From NCBI RefSeq assembly GCF_003987175.1, contig NZ_PIPM01000002.1, forward strand, positions 62,001 through 126,000: a stretch of 64,000 bases of DNA, written 5' to 3'. Below the pieces are notes generated by a model, which saw only the letters and a list, made by a program, of their open reading frames with translations, did no database searches and was not told where the DNA came from. Positions 9,516 to 18,832 of the stretch are shown here, piece after piece. This stretch comes from Aliidiomarina sanyensis. Its GTDB lineage: Bacteria > Pseudomonadota > Gammaproteobacteria > Enterobacterales > Alteromonadaceae. How positions within the stretch are numbered: the stretch's first letter is position 1; each line of letters opens with the position of its first letter. A program made the position numbers and the translations under genes.

Positions 9516-10739
9516 CTATGGCGCGCGGGCCGTAATGAGTATATTTCGGGGTGAAGTTGTTCGATCACAAAATTGCTGTAATGAAACATCATAGCCTTGC
9601 TCACAAAGGTACAAGGCGCGATCTAGGACAAGCCATAGTTCGAGTGGACGTCGCAGGATACTGCGCACGGCCTCAATGCGACGAATATGCACATAGTGCT
9701 GTTTTGCGCGTTCGAGGTACGGTTCCCAGCTAGGAGGAAGTGCCACATTTAATTCGTGTTGCTTCACAGCCCAGCGCGCAAAATCGTCATAGTCCCCCAT
9801 AAATAGCTGCTTGGGTGCTGACGAAAGCGGTCGATAAGTGCTCGAGCCCATCACTTCTTGGCGCCAGGATTCATATGCAAGCCGCCACTGCACCTCTTGG
9901 TGACGGAGTTTTTCAATCCGTGCCCCACCCGTCACTTGGCCTTGGACCGAAAATTTGAGCTGCTCGCGAGTGAGCGAGAGATTTATCGCTCGCCCCGCTT
10001 GAGAAAGTGGGCGATAGATCGCATCCGTGTGCAGATGATAGCAACAGGGCGCAATCGCGATCATGGGGAGCTGAGCCGCGATCGATGCCTGTAATAAGCT
10101 GACATGCAGTCCACCGCACGCATGGAGAGCAAATGCAGCATCGACCTCGTGGAATGGAAGGGCCGCATGTTGCTTGAGGACGTCTGCTTGCACAAACGTT
10201 TGGGGTAATGACCATTGGGATGCTGTCGACTCCCCCGCATCACATAAAGCTTGCTGCAGCTCCACACTGATGACTTTCATACCGTGATGTGCAGCGATGC
10301 GACCTAAGTACCCCTTTCCTGCACACCATTCCATCAGGAACTTTGGCTTACCCTTTGTTCCAACGGCAGCCAAGAATGCCTCAATTTGAGCTAGCTTTCT
10401 GCCCCCAATACCATTTCGTATCCAAAATGGGGTGGACGACGCTGAGGGAACCGCTTGCGCTGGTGCGAACAGCGCAGCCTCACATGACAATAAATTCTGG
10501 AGCCCTGGGAAAACATGCTCAAAATACGCAGATGCCCGCTCAGGATTCGATTCGATTTGTGTCAGCGCTTCCTGACCGAGCCCCAACGCTGCCTCACTTA
10601 GCGCTGCGTTTGTCCAAGGAAAAATTGGGCTTTGGGTGGCCCAATGCATGGGCTGAATCGCGAGCAGCTCACGATGCTCCTTCAACGCAGACGACAGGGT
10701 GTGAAATACGGTTTGGAAGACGGATGGGCTAGATGACAT
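9516..10739 (-). CDS. class I SAM-dependent methyltransferase
   Basis: A 407-residue protein. The SAM-binding motif I is EWCAGKGYLGRIAA at about residue 140, followed by the acidic end of the next strand (VISVELQ). Further motifs are ALHACGGLH and APCCYHL, as in a group of methyltransferases related to eukaryotic METTL25/RRNAD1-type proteins. An RNA or protein substrate is likely but cannot be named. It sits upstream of a strong bidirectional terminator that separates it from rpmG. Confidence 0.8.
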   Translation of the reverse strand: MSSSPSVFQTVFHTLSSALKEHRELLAIQPMHWATQSPIFPWTNAALSEAALGLGQEALTQIESNPERASAYFEHVFPGLQNLLSCEAALFAPAQAVPSASSTPFWIRNGIGGRKLAQIEAFLAAVGTKGKPKFLMEWCAGKGYLGRIAAHHGMKVISVELQQALCDAGESTASQWSLPQTFVQADVLKQHAALPFHEVDAAFALHACGGLHVSLLQASIAAQLPMIAIAPCCYHLHTDAIYRPLSQAGRAINLSLTREQLKFSVQGQVTGGARIEKLRHQEVQWRLAYESWRQEVMGSSTYRPLSSAPKQLFMGDYDDFARWAVKQHELNVALPPSWEPYLERAKQHYVHIRRIEAVRSILRRPLELWLVLDRALYLCEQGYDVSLQQFCDRTTSPRNILITARAP

Positions 10740-10766
10740 CGGACAGCTCGTAAGAAGCGTACTTAC

Positions 10767-10798
10767 AAAAAACCCGCAGCGCGACGCTACGGGTTTTT
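10767..10798. terminator. bidirectional Rho-independent terminator after rpmG
   Basis: Inverted repeat AAAAAACCCGCAGCG / CGCTACGGGTTTTT with a three-base loop and A/T runs on both sides. On the minus strand it follows the rpmG stop codon at 10827 and should end the rpmB-rpmG transcript. Confidence 0.85.
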
Positions 10799-10826
10799 GA
10801 TATTCCGTTCAATGTTCAAAAACAGC

Positions 10827-10982
10827 TTATTTGATTTTCGCTTCTTTGAACATCACGTGCTTGCGAACGACCGGATCGAATTTTTTGATTTCGAATTTTT
10901 CCGGCATGTTGCGCTTGTTCTTGTCTGTGGTGTAGAAGAATCCAGTACCAGCAGAAGAAACCAGACGAATTTTATCACGCAT
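10827..10982 (-). CDS. rpmG: 50S ribosomal protein L33
   Basis: A 51-residue protein beginning [19 protein letters not shown] and ending VMFKEAKIK, a full-length match to bacterial L33. This copy lacks the zinc-binding CxxC pairs, so it is of the zinc-independent type. It is the second gene of the rpmB-rpmG operon, 28 bases after rpmB, and is followed by a terminator. Confidence 0.96.
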   Translation of the reverse strand: MRDKIRLVSSAGTGFFYTTDKNKRNMPEKFEIKKFDPVVRKHVMFKEAKIK

Positions 10983-11010
10983 CGTATTATTCCTTTCGTT
11001 CTAGCCGGTA

Positions 11011-11247
11011 TTAAACCCGGACGCCTTTTGCACGCAGATCAGAAAGTACCGAGTCGATACCTTTCTTATCGATGATCCGCATACCCTTTGTAGAGACGCG
11101 CAATTTAACAAAACGCTTCTCGCTTTCCACCCAGAAACGGTGGGTTTGCAGGTTTGGCAGGAAACGACGGCGGGTCGCATTGTTCGCGTGTGAGCGGTTA
11201 TTACCAACCACTGGCCGCTTTCCTGTTACTTGACATACTCGTGACAT
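11011..11247 (-). CDS. rpmB: 50S ribosomal protein L28
   Basis: A 78-residue protein starting [20 protein letters not shown] at 11247, the standard L28 length and N-terminus; nine upstream codons in the open frame are not used. It is a component of the large ribosomal subunit. It forms an operon with rpmG and is divergent in order from radC, which lies upstream on the same strand, the common radC-rpmB-rpmG arrangement of gammaproteobacteria. Confidence 0.97.
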   Translation of the reverse strand: MSRVCQVTGKRPVVGNNRSHANNATRRRFLPNLQTHRFWVESEKRFVKLRVSTKGMRIIDKKGIDSVLSDLRAKGVRV

Positions 11248-11322
11248 GTTCGTTACTCCGAAATTGCTTTGCAAGCTCGCCTAATCGCCCTGATGGCCTT
11301 GCCCTATAAATCGAGGGCGCAA

Positions 11323-11351
11323 TTTATACTAAAAAACGCCGCCAAAAACAA
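11323..11351 (-). promoter_or_regulatory. likely sigma-70 promoter of rpmB-rpmG
   Basis: On the minus strand TTGTTT (-35) and TATAAA (-10) are separated by exactly 17 bases, about 75 bases upstream of the rpmB start. It was found by eye only. Confidence 0.5.
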
Positions 11352-11394
11352 GCTTTGACGGGCATTTTTTGTGCGAACCCTCATGAATTTTCAA

Positions 11395-12081
11395 TTACAA
11401 CCAACCGCGTTCTTTAAAGGAAACGGTCTCACCTGCACCAATCACGAAGTGATCGAGGAGGTTAACATCAATAGTTCTAAGGGCTTCCGCGATTCGATCT
11501 GTCACCCGTTGGTCTGCGTCGCTTGGCTCGGCTACACCCGAAGGATGATTATGGGCGAGAATGACTGCCGCCGCATTATGCCGCATCACAAGCTTGATGA
11601 TTTCGCGAGGATAGACCGGCGCCGCATTGATGGTGCCGTAAAACAGCTCGCAATAATGCAGCAAACGGTGTTGACTGTCTAGCAGCAAGACCACAAAAAC
11701 CTCACGGCCTTGGTGTCGCAATTGCATCGATAGATAATCTCGGACCATTTCCGGTCGAGTGAAGCCCTCGCCTTTTCGCAGAGTCGCCGCTAGGTATCGA
11801 CGGGTTAGTTCAAGAACCGCCAAAATCTGCATGCTCCGTGCGAGTCCGATACCCGGTATTTCGAGCATCTGCTTACCATCCATTGTCAGCAATCCGGCCA
11901 GACCACCCGCAGCTTGCAACACCTCGCGGCTCCACGTCAACACATCTTTGCCACCGGTCCCTGTCCCGAACATGACCGCCAATAACTCGGCTTCACTCAA
12001 CGCTGACGCGCCCTGTGCAGCGAGTTTCTCCCGGGGGCGTTCTTCAGGTGCCCAATCCTTTATCGCCTGCTTTTGTTGCAT
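11395..12081 (-). CDS. radC: RadC family JAB-domain protein
   Basis: A 228-residue protein from the ATG at 12081, which has GGAGG immediately upstream. The N-terminal helix-hairpin-helix-like part (ALSEAELLAVMFGTGT) is followed by a C-terminal JAB1/MPN+ metalloprotease-like domain with the zinc motif HNHPSGVAEPSDAD. RadC proteins were once linked to DNA repair, but the biochemical role is unsettled. It lies upstream of rpmB-rpmG and divergent from coaBC, a conserved neighbourhood. Confidence 0.95.
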   Translation of the reverse strand: MQQKQAIKDWAPEERPREKLAAQGASALSEAELLAVMFGTGTGGKDVLTWSREVLQAAGGLAGLLTMDGKQMLEIPGIGLARSMQILAVLELTRRYLAATLRKGEGFTRPEMVRDYLSMQLRHQGREVFVVLLLDSQHRLLHYCELFYGTINAAPVYPREIIKLVMRHNAAAVILAHNHPSGVAEPSDADQRVTDRIAEALRTIDVNLLDHFVIGAGETVSFKERGWL

Positions 12082-12181
12082 CTCGCCTCCTTGCGAACAC
12101 GTCATTCGTGATTGAGACGTGCCAATTCGATATTCCTCGTGGTATCTTTAAAGGTAAGGACTCACTCGCAGGGAAACAACC

Positions 12182-13423
12182 ATGGCAAGCCTTGCAAACC
12201 GTAAGTTATTGCTGATTGTGACTGGTGGTATTGCCGCCTATAAAACGCCTGAACTGGTTCGTCGCTTGAAAGACGAAGGCACCGATGTGCGCGTCGTCAT
12301 GACCCAAGGGGCGAAAGCATTTATTACGCCACTGACACTTCAAGCGGTTTCTGGCCACCCAGTGCACGATGATTTACTGGACCCAGCAGCAGAAGCGGCA
12401 ATGGGGCATATCGAACTCGCCCGCTGGGCCGATCTCATTGTGGTCGCCCCGGCCAGTGCAAGCGCACTGGCGCGTCTTGCGCATGGCTTCGCAGACGATC
12501 TATTCAGTACCCTTTGCCTGGCAACCGATGCGCCTATCGCGGTGGTGCCTGCCATGAATCGACTGATGTGGTCTGCTCCTGCAACCCAACGAAATGTCGA
12601 GCTGCTGCGCGATGACGGTAAGCTTATTTGGGGGCCCGCAGAGGGTTCGCAAGCCTGCGGTGAAGTTGGTGCAGGTCGCATGCTCGAGCCTCACGAAATC
12701 ATTCAGCATATTCAAGGCTTCTTGACCGGTACCAGCACACTCCATGCCAAATCTGCACAAGGCGCTTTGCTCGGCCGTCGTGTGGTAATTACCGCAGGAC
12801 CAACGCGCGAGGCACTCGATCCAGTCCGCTATTTGAGCAATCACTCCTCGGGAAAAATGGGGTTTGCCCTTGCAGCCGCCGCCCAAGAAGCAGGGGCAGA
12901 AGTAACCTTAGTTGCGGGACCCGTGCAATTAGCGACGCCACCCGGCGTACGCCGCGTTGATGTCATTACAGCAGAAGAGATGCTAGCTGCCAGTCAAGCG
13001 CAGCCTGCGGATATCTTTATCGGTTGCGCAGCCGTTGCCGATTTTCGCGCAGCCACCCCAGCCGAACAAAAATTAAAGAAAAAATCCTCTGAGTCTGAAA
13101 TGACGCTCACCTTAGTAAAAAATCCAGATATTCTGGCGCATATTGCACAGCAAGACCACAAGCCTTACTGCGTTGGCTTTGCGGCCGAGACGCAACAGGT
13201 CGAGCAATACGCCCAAGAGAAGATGAAGCGGAAGCACCTCGATATGATCGTTGCCAACGATGTCAGCCAACCCGGCATCGGCTTCAATAGCGATCATAAT
13301 GCGGTCACGATTTACTGGCAGAATCAATCAAAGCACTTAACGGCACGAAGTAAAGCAGCGATCGCCGCGGAAATCATTGGTTTGATAGCGCAAAACAGCA
13401 CACCGCAGGCAGACGAGCCATAA
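12182..13423 (+). CDS. coaBC: bifunctional phosphopantothenoylcysteine decarboxylase/phosphopantothenate-cysteine ligase
   Basis: A 413-residue bifunctional enzyme of coenzyme A synthesis. The N-terminal flavoprotein decarboxylase domain (CoaC) has GGIAAYKTPELVRRL and the substrate-recognition cysteine segment SQACGEVGAGRM. The C-terminal ligase domain (CoaB) has AGPTREALDPVRYLSNHSSG, the AAVADF motif and the KLKK lysine. It couples cysteine to 4'-phosphopantothenate with CTP and then decarboxylates the product. It begins a run with dut and slmA on the same strand. Confidence 0.97.
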   Translation: MASLANRKLLLIVTGGIAAYKTPELVRRLKDEGTDVRVVMTQGAKAFITPLTLQAVSGHPVHDDLLDPAAEAAMGHIELARWADLIVVAPASASALARLAHGFADDLFSTLCLATDAPIAVVPAMNRLMWSAPATQRNVELLRDDGKLIWGPAEGSQACGEVGAGRMLEPHEIIQHIQGFLTGTSTLHAKSAQGALLGRRVVITAGPTREALDPVRYLSNHSSGKMGFALAAAAQEAGAEVTLVAGPVQLATPPGVRRVDVITAEEMLAASQAQPADIFIGCAAVADFRAATPAEQKLKKKSSESEMTLTLVKNPDILAHIAQQDHKPYCVGFAAETQQVEQYAQEKMKRKHLDMIVANDVSQPGIGFNSDHNAVTIYWQNQSKHLTARSKAAIAAEIIGLIAQNSTPQADEP

Positions 13424-13459
13424 ATACACCCTTAAATTCGACACCACAGCGATACAAAA

Positions 13460-13921
13460 ATGATGAAAAAATCGATTGATGTGAAAATCCTCGACCCGCG
13501 CGTCGGCAAAGAATTCCCACTGCCCGCTTATGCAACGCCCGGCTCAGCAGGTCTGGATTTGCGAGCCTGTTTAAACCATGCAATTACCCTAGGGCCGGGA
13601 GAAACCGCGCTTGTTGGAACCGGCTTGGCCATCCATATTGCTGATCCAGGGCTTGCGGCCACCATCCTGCCCCGTTCAGGCTTAGGGCACAAGCATGGCA
13701 TCGTCCTCGGCAATCTGGTGGGGCTGATTGACTCTGATTATCAAGGTGAGCTCAAAGTCTCAGTTTGGAACCGGGGCAAAACAACCTTCACCATTGAGCC
13801 TGGTGAGCGGATCGCGCAGTTGGTGATAGTGCCCATCGTACAGGTCGATTTTAATCTGGTCGCAGAATTCAGCGACTCTGACCGAGGCGACGGCGGCTTC
13901 GGCTCGTCCGGACGCCACTAA
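13460..13921 (+). CDS. dut: dUTP diphosphatase
   Basis: A 153-residue trimeric dUTPase. All five family motifs are present in order: [42 protein letters not shown] and the C-terminal arm [10 protein letters not shown]. The enzyme cleaves dUTP to dUMP, keeps uracil out of DNA and supplies thymidylate synthesis. It lies 36 bases after coaBC and 86 bases before slmA, the conserved coaBC-dut-slmA order. Confidence 0.97.
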   Translation: MMKKSIDVKILDPRVGKEFPLPAYATPGSAGLDLRACLNHAITLGPGETALVGTGLAIHIADPGLAATILPRSGLGHKHGIVLGNLVGLIDSDYQGELKVSVWNRGKTTFTIEPGERIAQLVIVPIVQVDFNLVAEFSDSDRGDGGFGSSGRH

Positions 13922-14007
13922 ACTAGACTCGCATTGCTTTGTTGCGACGCAGTCAAAAATAAGAAAACGCCAGCCCACAACTGGCAATAAAAATCAGGGA
14001 AAAAACG

Positions 14008-14601
14008 ATGACCACAACTCGGAAATCGAATCGTCGCGAGGAAATCCTCGGGACACTCGCACACATGCTCGAAACCCACATAGGGCAGCCCATTACCACG
14101 GCAAAATTAGCGGCGGAAGTGGGCGTATCAGAAGCAGCCTTGTATCGCCACTTCCCCTCAAAGGCACGCATGTTTGATGACCTCATCACCCATATCGAAG
14201 ATATTTTGCTTGGTGGCGTGAATAAAGTTCTCGAAAACGAAAAGCAAACTATGGAACGCGTTCGTCAAATTGTTGGCCTCGTCTTGCGTTTCACGGAACA
14301 GAGCCCGGGCATCACACGCGTTCTGACAGGGGATGCATTGATGGGGGAAAACGAGCGACTACGAGGACGTGTGATCAACCTTTTTGAGCGCCTTGAAAGT
14401 CAGATGAAGCAAATCCTGCGCGAGCGGCGGATGCGCGAGGGTGTCCAGTTTAATAGTGATGAAGGCATGTTAGCGAATATTGTGATGGCTTATGTCGAAG
14501 GTAAATTAAGCCAATACGTCCGCTCAGGATTCAAAAAGAAACCCTCCGAGAATTTTGCTGAACAATGGATCCTACTGGAGAAACAGCTCCTCGCCTCTTA
14601 A
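14008..14601 (+). CDS. slmA: nucleoid occlusion factor SlmA
   Basis: A 197-residue TetR-family protein. The N-terminal helix-turn-helix is in AEVGVSEAALYRHFPSKARM; the C-terminal domain is helical. SlmA binds specific chromosomal sites and blocks FtsZ ring assembly over the nucleoid. Identity rests on full length, the conserved N-terminus (SNRREEILGTLAHML) and the position after dut. The stop codon is directly followed by the 61-bp repeat array. Confidence 0.95.
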   Translation: MTTTRKSNRREEILGTLAHMLETHIGQPITTAKLAAEVGVSEAALYRHFPSKARMFDDLITHIEDILLGGVNKVLENEKQTMERVRQIVGLVLRFTEQSPGITRVLTGDALMGENERLRGRVINLFERLESQMKQILRERRMREGVQFNSDEGMLANIVMAYVEGKLSQYVRSGFKKKPSENFAEQWILLEKQLLAS

Positions 14602-14618
14602 CGACGCCATGCCCTCGC

Positions 14619-14911
14619 GATGATCGTAGCCAACGCACCGCGTTGGGTGCGAGGGTGGGAAACAATGCCATAGCCGGCCGATGATCGTAGCCAACGCACC
14701 GCGTTGGGTGTGAGGGTGGAAAACAATGCCATAGCCGGGCGATGATCGTAGCCAACGCACCGCGTTGGGTGCGAGGGTGGAAAACAATGCCATAGCCGGG
14801 CGATGATCGTAGCCAACGCACCGCGTTGGGTGCGAGGGTGGGAAACAATGCCATAGCCGGGCGATGATCGTAGCCAACGCACCGCGTTGGGTGCGAGGGT
14901 GGGAAGCCCAA
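14619..14911. repeat. 61-bp tandem repeat array of hairpins, about 4.7 copies
   Basis: Copies start at 14619, 14680, 14741, 14802 and 14863, a strict 61-bp period, with very few differences between copies. Each contains the perfect hairpin CCAACGC-ACC-GCGTTGG (7-bp stem, 3-base loop), flanked by GATGATCGTAG and GGTGCGAGGGTGG. The fifth copy is truncated. It lies between the convergent stop codons of slmA and gpsA. A GCCCAACGCACC segment follows the array. Spurious open frames run through it on the minus strand. Confidence 0.9.
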
Positions 14912-14936
14912 CGCACCATTACGCAACACGCACTGG

Positions 14937-15947
14937 TTACGAGCTTTCGGAAGTTTGAGCCCGGGACAGCAAGTCTTGGGCAACTTGCATGGGCTCTTTC
15001 CCTTCGTACAGAACTTTGTAGAGTTGTTCTGAAATAGGCATTTCTACATGATATCGCTTGGCCAATGCGACAACCTCGCGCGTGTTGCGATATCCTTCGA
15101 CCGCTTGACCAATCTCACGCATCGCTTCTTCGACGCCTTTGCCTTGGCCAATCGCGAGGCCAAACCGACGGTTCCGTGATTGATTGTCAGTGCACGTGAG
15201 AATTAAATCCCCCAGCCCCGCCATACCGGTAAAGGTTTCCGGTTTGCCACCGAGGGCAATTCCAAGCCGCGTCATCTCCGCTAAGCCACGCGTAATAAGC
15301 GCAGTCCGCGTATTGGCACCAAAGCCAAGTCCGTCCGCCATACCAGCCCCAATAGCGATGACGTTTTTTACCGCGCCACCGAGCTGCATACCGATAAAAT
15401 CATCGTTCAGGTACACACGGAAAGAGCGGTCGCAATGCAATGCTTGGGAGAGCTCATTGACAAATTCAGGATGGTTTGCCGCAACCGCAATCGCAGTAGG
15501 CACACCTTTCGCCATTTCACCGGCGAAGGTTGGGCCAGAAAGCACCGCCATGGCACGTTCTTCGCCCAAAATTTCAGTCGCGACTTCCGATAATAACCGC
15601 CCGGTTTCAGGCTCAAGACCTTTGGTCGCCCATGCAACACCAGCCTCAGGGCGTAAATGCGGGGCAATTTGGCTCAAAACCTCGGCAAAACCATAACTTG
15701 GCACTACCACTAAGATCGTGTCAGATGCTTTTACAGCCGCTTCAAGGGAGCCTTCAACTTCAAGTAAATCAGGGAATGGGCAGTCGGGAAGGTAGCGAGG
15801 ATTCGCCCGAGCTTCTTGCATCTGTGCCACTTGCTCTTGGTCACGCGCCCACAGAATTGTGCGCTGCCCTTTCCGAGCAATACAGATAGCAAGGGCGGTG
15901 CCATACGACCCCGCCCCTAACACGGTTACTGAGCTAAAATCAGCCAC
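14937..15947 (-). CDS. gpsA: NAD(P)-dependent glycerol-3-phosphate dehydrogenase
   Basis: A 336-residue protein when begun at the GTG at 15947, which has AAGGT seven bases upstream and gives the usual length; the open frame extends 30 codons further into secB. The Rossmann motif is [12 protein letters not shown]. Conserved active-site segments include [20 protein letters not shown] and [11 protein letters not shown]. It reduces dihydroxyacetone phosphate to glycerol-3-phosphate for phospholipid synthesis. It lies 10 bases after secB in a rhodanese-secB-gpsA operon. Confidence 0.97.
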   Translation of the reverse strand: MADFSSVTVLGAGSYGTALAICIARKGQRTILWARDQEQVAQMQEARANPRYLPDCPFPDLLEVEGSLEAAVKASDTILVVVPSYGFAEVLSQIAPHLRPEAGVAWATKGLEPETGRLLSEVATEILGEERAMAVLSGPTFAGEMAKGVPTAIAVAANHPEFVNELSQALHCDRSFRVYLNDDFIGMQLGGAVKNVIAIGAGMADGLGFGANTRTALITRGLAEMTRLGIALGGKPETFTGMAGLGDLILTCTDNQSRNRRFGLAIGQGKGVEEAMREIGQAVEGYRNTREVVALAKRYHVEMPISEQLYKVLYEGKEPMQVAQDLLSRAQTSESS

Positions 15948-15957
15948 AGAGGTGACC

Positions 15958-16473
15958 TTAGGCGTCAGCTTTTGGCTGCTCTTGTTGCTGCTGAGCTGCC
16001 GCTTGTTGTTGCATGTGTTGTGCGAACACAGCGTCAAAGTTGATTGGCGCCAAGTTCAGCTGTGGGAAGGTTCCTTTGCTCACCAAGCTCGCCACTGCTT
16101 CACGCGCATATGGGAACAAAATCGTTGGGCAGAATGCGCCAATTGTATGCGCTTTTGCCTGCTCTGGAATCTCATCAGAAATCGTAAAGATACCTGCTTG
16201 CGCCACTTCACAAAGGAATGCAACGTCGTCGCCCACTTTGTTTTTTACAGTCAGGGTCAACACAACCTCGTGAACACCGTCACCAAGTTTGTTGTTTGCA
16301 ACATTCATATCGACGCTCAACTCAGGCTTCCACTCTTTGCGGAAAATCTCTGGGCTGTTCGGCGCCTCAAAAGAAACGTCTTTAAGGTAAATGCGCTGGA
16401 TTTGGAATTGCGCTTTCTGTTGCTCGTTTTGGGCGGCACCGTTTGCCTGGGCGTTTTGCTGTTCGTCAGCCAT
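15958..16473 (-). CDS. secB: protein-export chaperone SecB
   Basis: A 171-residue protein. The core [22 protein letters not shown], and later [11 protein letters not shown], are diagnostic of SecB. Both tails are rich in glutamine and alanine, longer than in E. coli. The tetramer keeps preproteins unfolded and hands them to SecA in the cytosol. It is in an operon with the upstream rhodanese and downstream gpsA. Confidence 0.97.
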   Translation of the reverse strand: MADEQQNAQANGAAQNEQQKAQFQIQRIYLKDVSFEAPNSPEIFRKEWKPELSVDMNVANNKLGDGVHEVVLTLTVKNKVGDDVAFLCEVAQAGIFTISDEIPEQAKAHTIGAFCPTILFPYAREAVASLVSKGTFPQLNLAPINFDAVFAQHMQQQAAAQQQQEQPKADA

Positions 16474-16528
16474 ATTACTTTCCTGCTCTTATTTAACTTA
16501 GATGATGTATTAAAACGAAACGTTGTTG

Positions 16529-16984
16529 TTACGCTTTTTTCTTATTTGATTTCTGCGGTTGCGCCTTGCTGACCGGCATGCTGGCATTCTGCCAACCTTG
16601 GAGGCCGCCTTGCAACACATACACCTGAGAAAAACCTGCCTTTACAAGGGCCGTACCCGCGCTGCGTGCAGTATTTCCATAGTTGCATACGGTTACTATG
16701 GGGGCGTCTTTAAATTTCTCAAGGATTTTTGTGTCCCCAGCGCGAATTTTCTCGAGTGGGAGATGTTTTGACCCTGCGATATGCCCTTTGGCGAAATCCT
16801 CGGCTCCACGCACGTCAACAAACACCCCGCCTCGGTTCGTCTTGATAACCGCTTCTTGGGGTTTGAGTGGAAGGATTGAAGAAAACCGCTTTTTGGCGAT
16901 ATCCATGACAAGCATAATGAACACAATCAGCCACAGGGTGCTCAGAATGTAGTGCTCTGTGACAAATTGAAAAAACTGTTCCAT
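16529..16984 (-). CDS. membrane-anchored rhodanese-like protein (YibN type)
   Basis: A 151-residue protein with one N-terminal membrane helix (about residues 10-28) and a rhodanese domain. The domain has DVRGAEDFAKGHIAGSKHLP and the catalytic cysteine loop VTVCNYGNTARSAGT. The C-terminal tail is lysine-rich. It resembles E. coli YibN, which also lies upstream of secB and gpsA. It probably acts as a sulfurtransferase or has a structural role at the inner membrane; the substrate is not known. Confidence 0.9.
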   Translation of the reverse strand: MEQFFQFVTEHYILSTLWLIVFIMLVMDIAKKRFSSILPLKPQEAVIKTNRGGVFVDVRGAEDFAKGHIAGSKHLPLEKIRAGDTKILEKFKDAPIVTVCNYGNTARSAGTALVKAGFSQVYVLQGGLQGWQNASMPVSKAQPQKSNKKKA

Positions 16985-17286
16985 GACCTCTCCTGACTTC
17001 GTTTGTCACCGCATCGGCTTCTTCGCGAACGTGCGAGAAACATCAAGGTCGGTGACGGTCACTTGTTCTCAACAGCACCGAAAAGGTGCAAAAAACGATA
17101 GCGCAAGAGTATACCGTGTCAGTCTATAGATGCCAGTAAAAGTTAACCAGAACGGATGCTTCGGGCCGCTAAATACAGTAAACTGTGAAGAAATTCTGAG
17201 CACTTCGATGATTCCTCGGGCGCGACTCTCCAACATTTTTCGCGCATCGCATCGAATTGACGAACTGAACGAGCAGAGGACCAGAC
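16985..17286. other. 302-bp intergenic region between divergent operons
   Basis: The region separates the minus-strand rhodanese-secB-gpsA operon from the plus-strand gpmI-envC pair and must hold both promoters. I see no convincing consensus pair and no coding frame likely to be real. The short AGAGGACC stretch before 17287 could be the gpmI ribosome binding site. Confidence 0.5.
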
Positions 17287-18831
17287 ATGACAGCGGTGAC
17301 CGAACCGAAAAAAACACTCGCGCTTCTTATTTTGGATGGCTGGGGCAGCCGCGGCGAAGCACCGGATAACGCCATTTTTCATGCCAATACACCGGTTCTT
17401 GATCGTCTCTATGAAACAGCGCCGAATACGGAAATAGATGGCTCTGGAATGGCCGTTGGCCTTCCTGAGGGGCAAATGGGTAATTCGGAAGTTGGCCATG
17501 TGAACTTGGGAGCGGGTCGTATCGTCTACCAAGACTTCACTCGGGTAACGAAGGCCATCGAAGACGGAGAGTTTTTCAAAAACCCGGTACTGACAGAGGC
17601 AGTCGATGGCGCAGTGAACGCTGCGAAAGCAGTTCATGTCATGGGATTGCTCTCCCCAGGTGGTGTGCACAGCCATGAAGATCACTTGTTGGCCATGGTC
17701 AAGTTGGCCGTTGAACGCGGAGCCAAAACTGTTTACGTCCATGCATTTTTGGATGGACGAGACACGCCACCCCGTTCTGCGCTCGCCTCGATCGAACGCT
17801 TTGAGAAAGCCTTTAAATCGCTTCCTGGCGCACGTTTTGGGAGTCTTTGCGGTCGCTACTACGCAATGGACCGAGATAATCGCTGGGATCGTGTGGAAAA
17901 GGCATGGCGCCTCCTAACCGAAGGGAACGGTGAGTTCACAGCGGCCTCTGCCACTGTGGGCCTCGAGCAAGCCTACGCCCGCGATGAAAGCGACGAGTTT
18001 GTCAAAGCTACATGGATAGATGGCGCGCAACCGATTCAAGATGGTGATGCAGTCTTTTTCATGAACTTCCGGGCGGATCGTGCACGGGAGCTTACTCGCG
18101 CGTTTACCGAAGAAAACTTCACGCATTTCACGCGCACATCGTTACCCAAGCTCAGCGCCTTTGTGCAACTCACCGAATATGCTGCGGACATCAAGGCTCC
18201 GGTCGCATTTCCGACCGTCTCACTGGATAACGTACTGGGTGAATGGCTCGCAAAACACAACAAAACGCAGCTCCGTATTTCGGAAACAGAGAAATATGCC
18301 CATGTCACATTTTTCTTCAGTGGCGGCCGTGAGGAAGAATTTGATGGCGAGAAGCGGGTCCTGATCCCATCTCCGCAAGTGGCGACTTATGATTTGCAAC
18401 CCGAGATGAGCTCTGAGGCACTCACCGACGCCCTCGTCGAAGCGATTGAGTCTGGCACCTATGATGTCATCATCTGCAATTATCCCAATGGAGACATGGT
18501 AGGCCATACCGGGAACTTCGAAGCAGCAGTAAAAGCCTGTGAGGCAGTCGATTCTTCCATCGGTCGCGTGGTTGAAGCACTCCAAAAACATGGTGGTGAA
18601 TGCTTAATCACGGCAGACCATGGTAACGCTGAACAAATGAGTGACCATGAAAGTGGGCAATCGCACACCGCCCACACCAGCAACCTAGTTCCGCTCATTT
18701 ACGTGGGACGTGACGCAACGCCAGTCGCTGGTGGTCGGTTATCGGATATTGCTCCCACCATGCTGCATCTACTCGGGATGGAAACACCCCCAGAAATGAC
18801 CGGCAAAGTCCTTATGCAGTTGAAAGATTAA
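17287..18831 (+). CDS. gpmI: 2,3-bisphosphoglycerate-independent phosphoglycerate mutase
   Basis: A 514-residue member of the alkaline phosphatase superfamily, the standard length. The N-terminal metal site is LLILDGWG, the phosphoserine is S67 in QMGNSEVGH and the C-terminal metal ligands lie in TADHGNAE and GQSHTAHT. It interconverts 3- and 2-phosphoglycerate in glycolysis and gluconeogenesis with manganese. EnvC follows one base after the stop codon, so the two are probably co-transcribed. Confidence 0.97.
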   Translation: MTAVTEPKKTLALLILDGWGSRGEAPDNAIFHANTPVLDRLYETAPNTEIDGSGMAVGLPEGQMGNSEVGHVNLGAGRIVYQDFTRVTKAIEDGEFFKNPVLTEAVDGAVNAAKAVHVMGLLSPGGVHSHEDHLLAMVKLAVERGAKTVYVHAFLDGRDTPPRSALASIERFEKAFKSLPGARFGSLCGRYYAMDRDNRWDRVEKAWRLLTEGNGEFTAASATVGLEQAYARDESDEFVKATWIDGAQPIQDGDAVFFMNFRADRARELTRAFTEENFTHFTRTSLPKLSAFVQLTEYAADIKAPVAFPTVSLDNVLGEWLAKHNKTQLRISETEKYAHVTFFFSGGREEEFDGEKRVLIPSPQVATYDLQPEMSSEALTDALVEAIESGTYDVIICNYPNGDMVGHTGNFEAAVKACEAVDSSIGRVVEALQKHGGECLITADHGNAEQMSDHESGQSHTAHTSNLVPLIYVGRDATPVAGGRLSDIAPTMLHLLGMETPPEMTGKVLMQLKD

Positions 18832-18832
18832 T

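Noticed and set aside
14619-14911. Repeat array resembling a CRISPR array
   Set aside because: The whole 61-bp unit is repeated, including what would be spacers, and no cas genes are nearby.
14531-14983. Several overlapping minus-strand frames of 94-150 codons through the 61-bp repeats
   Set aside because: They are periodic translations of the tandem repeat, lack ribosome binding sites and overlap slmA.
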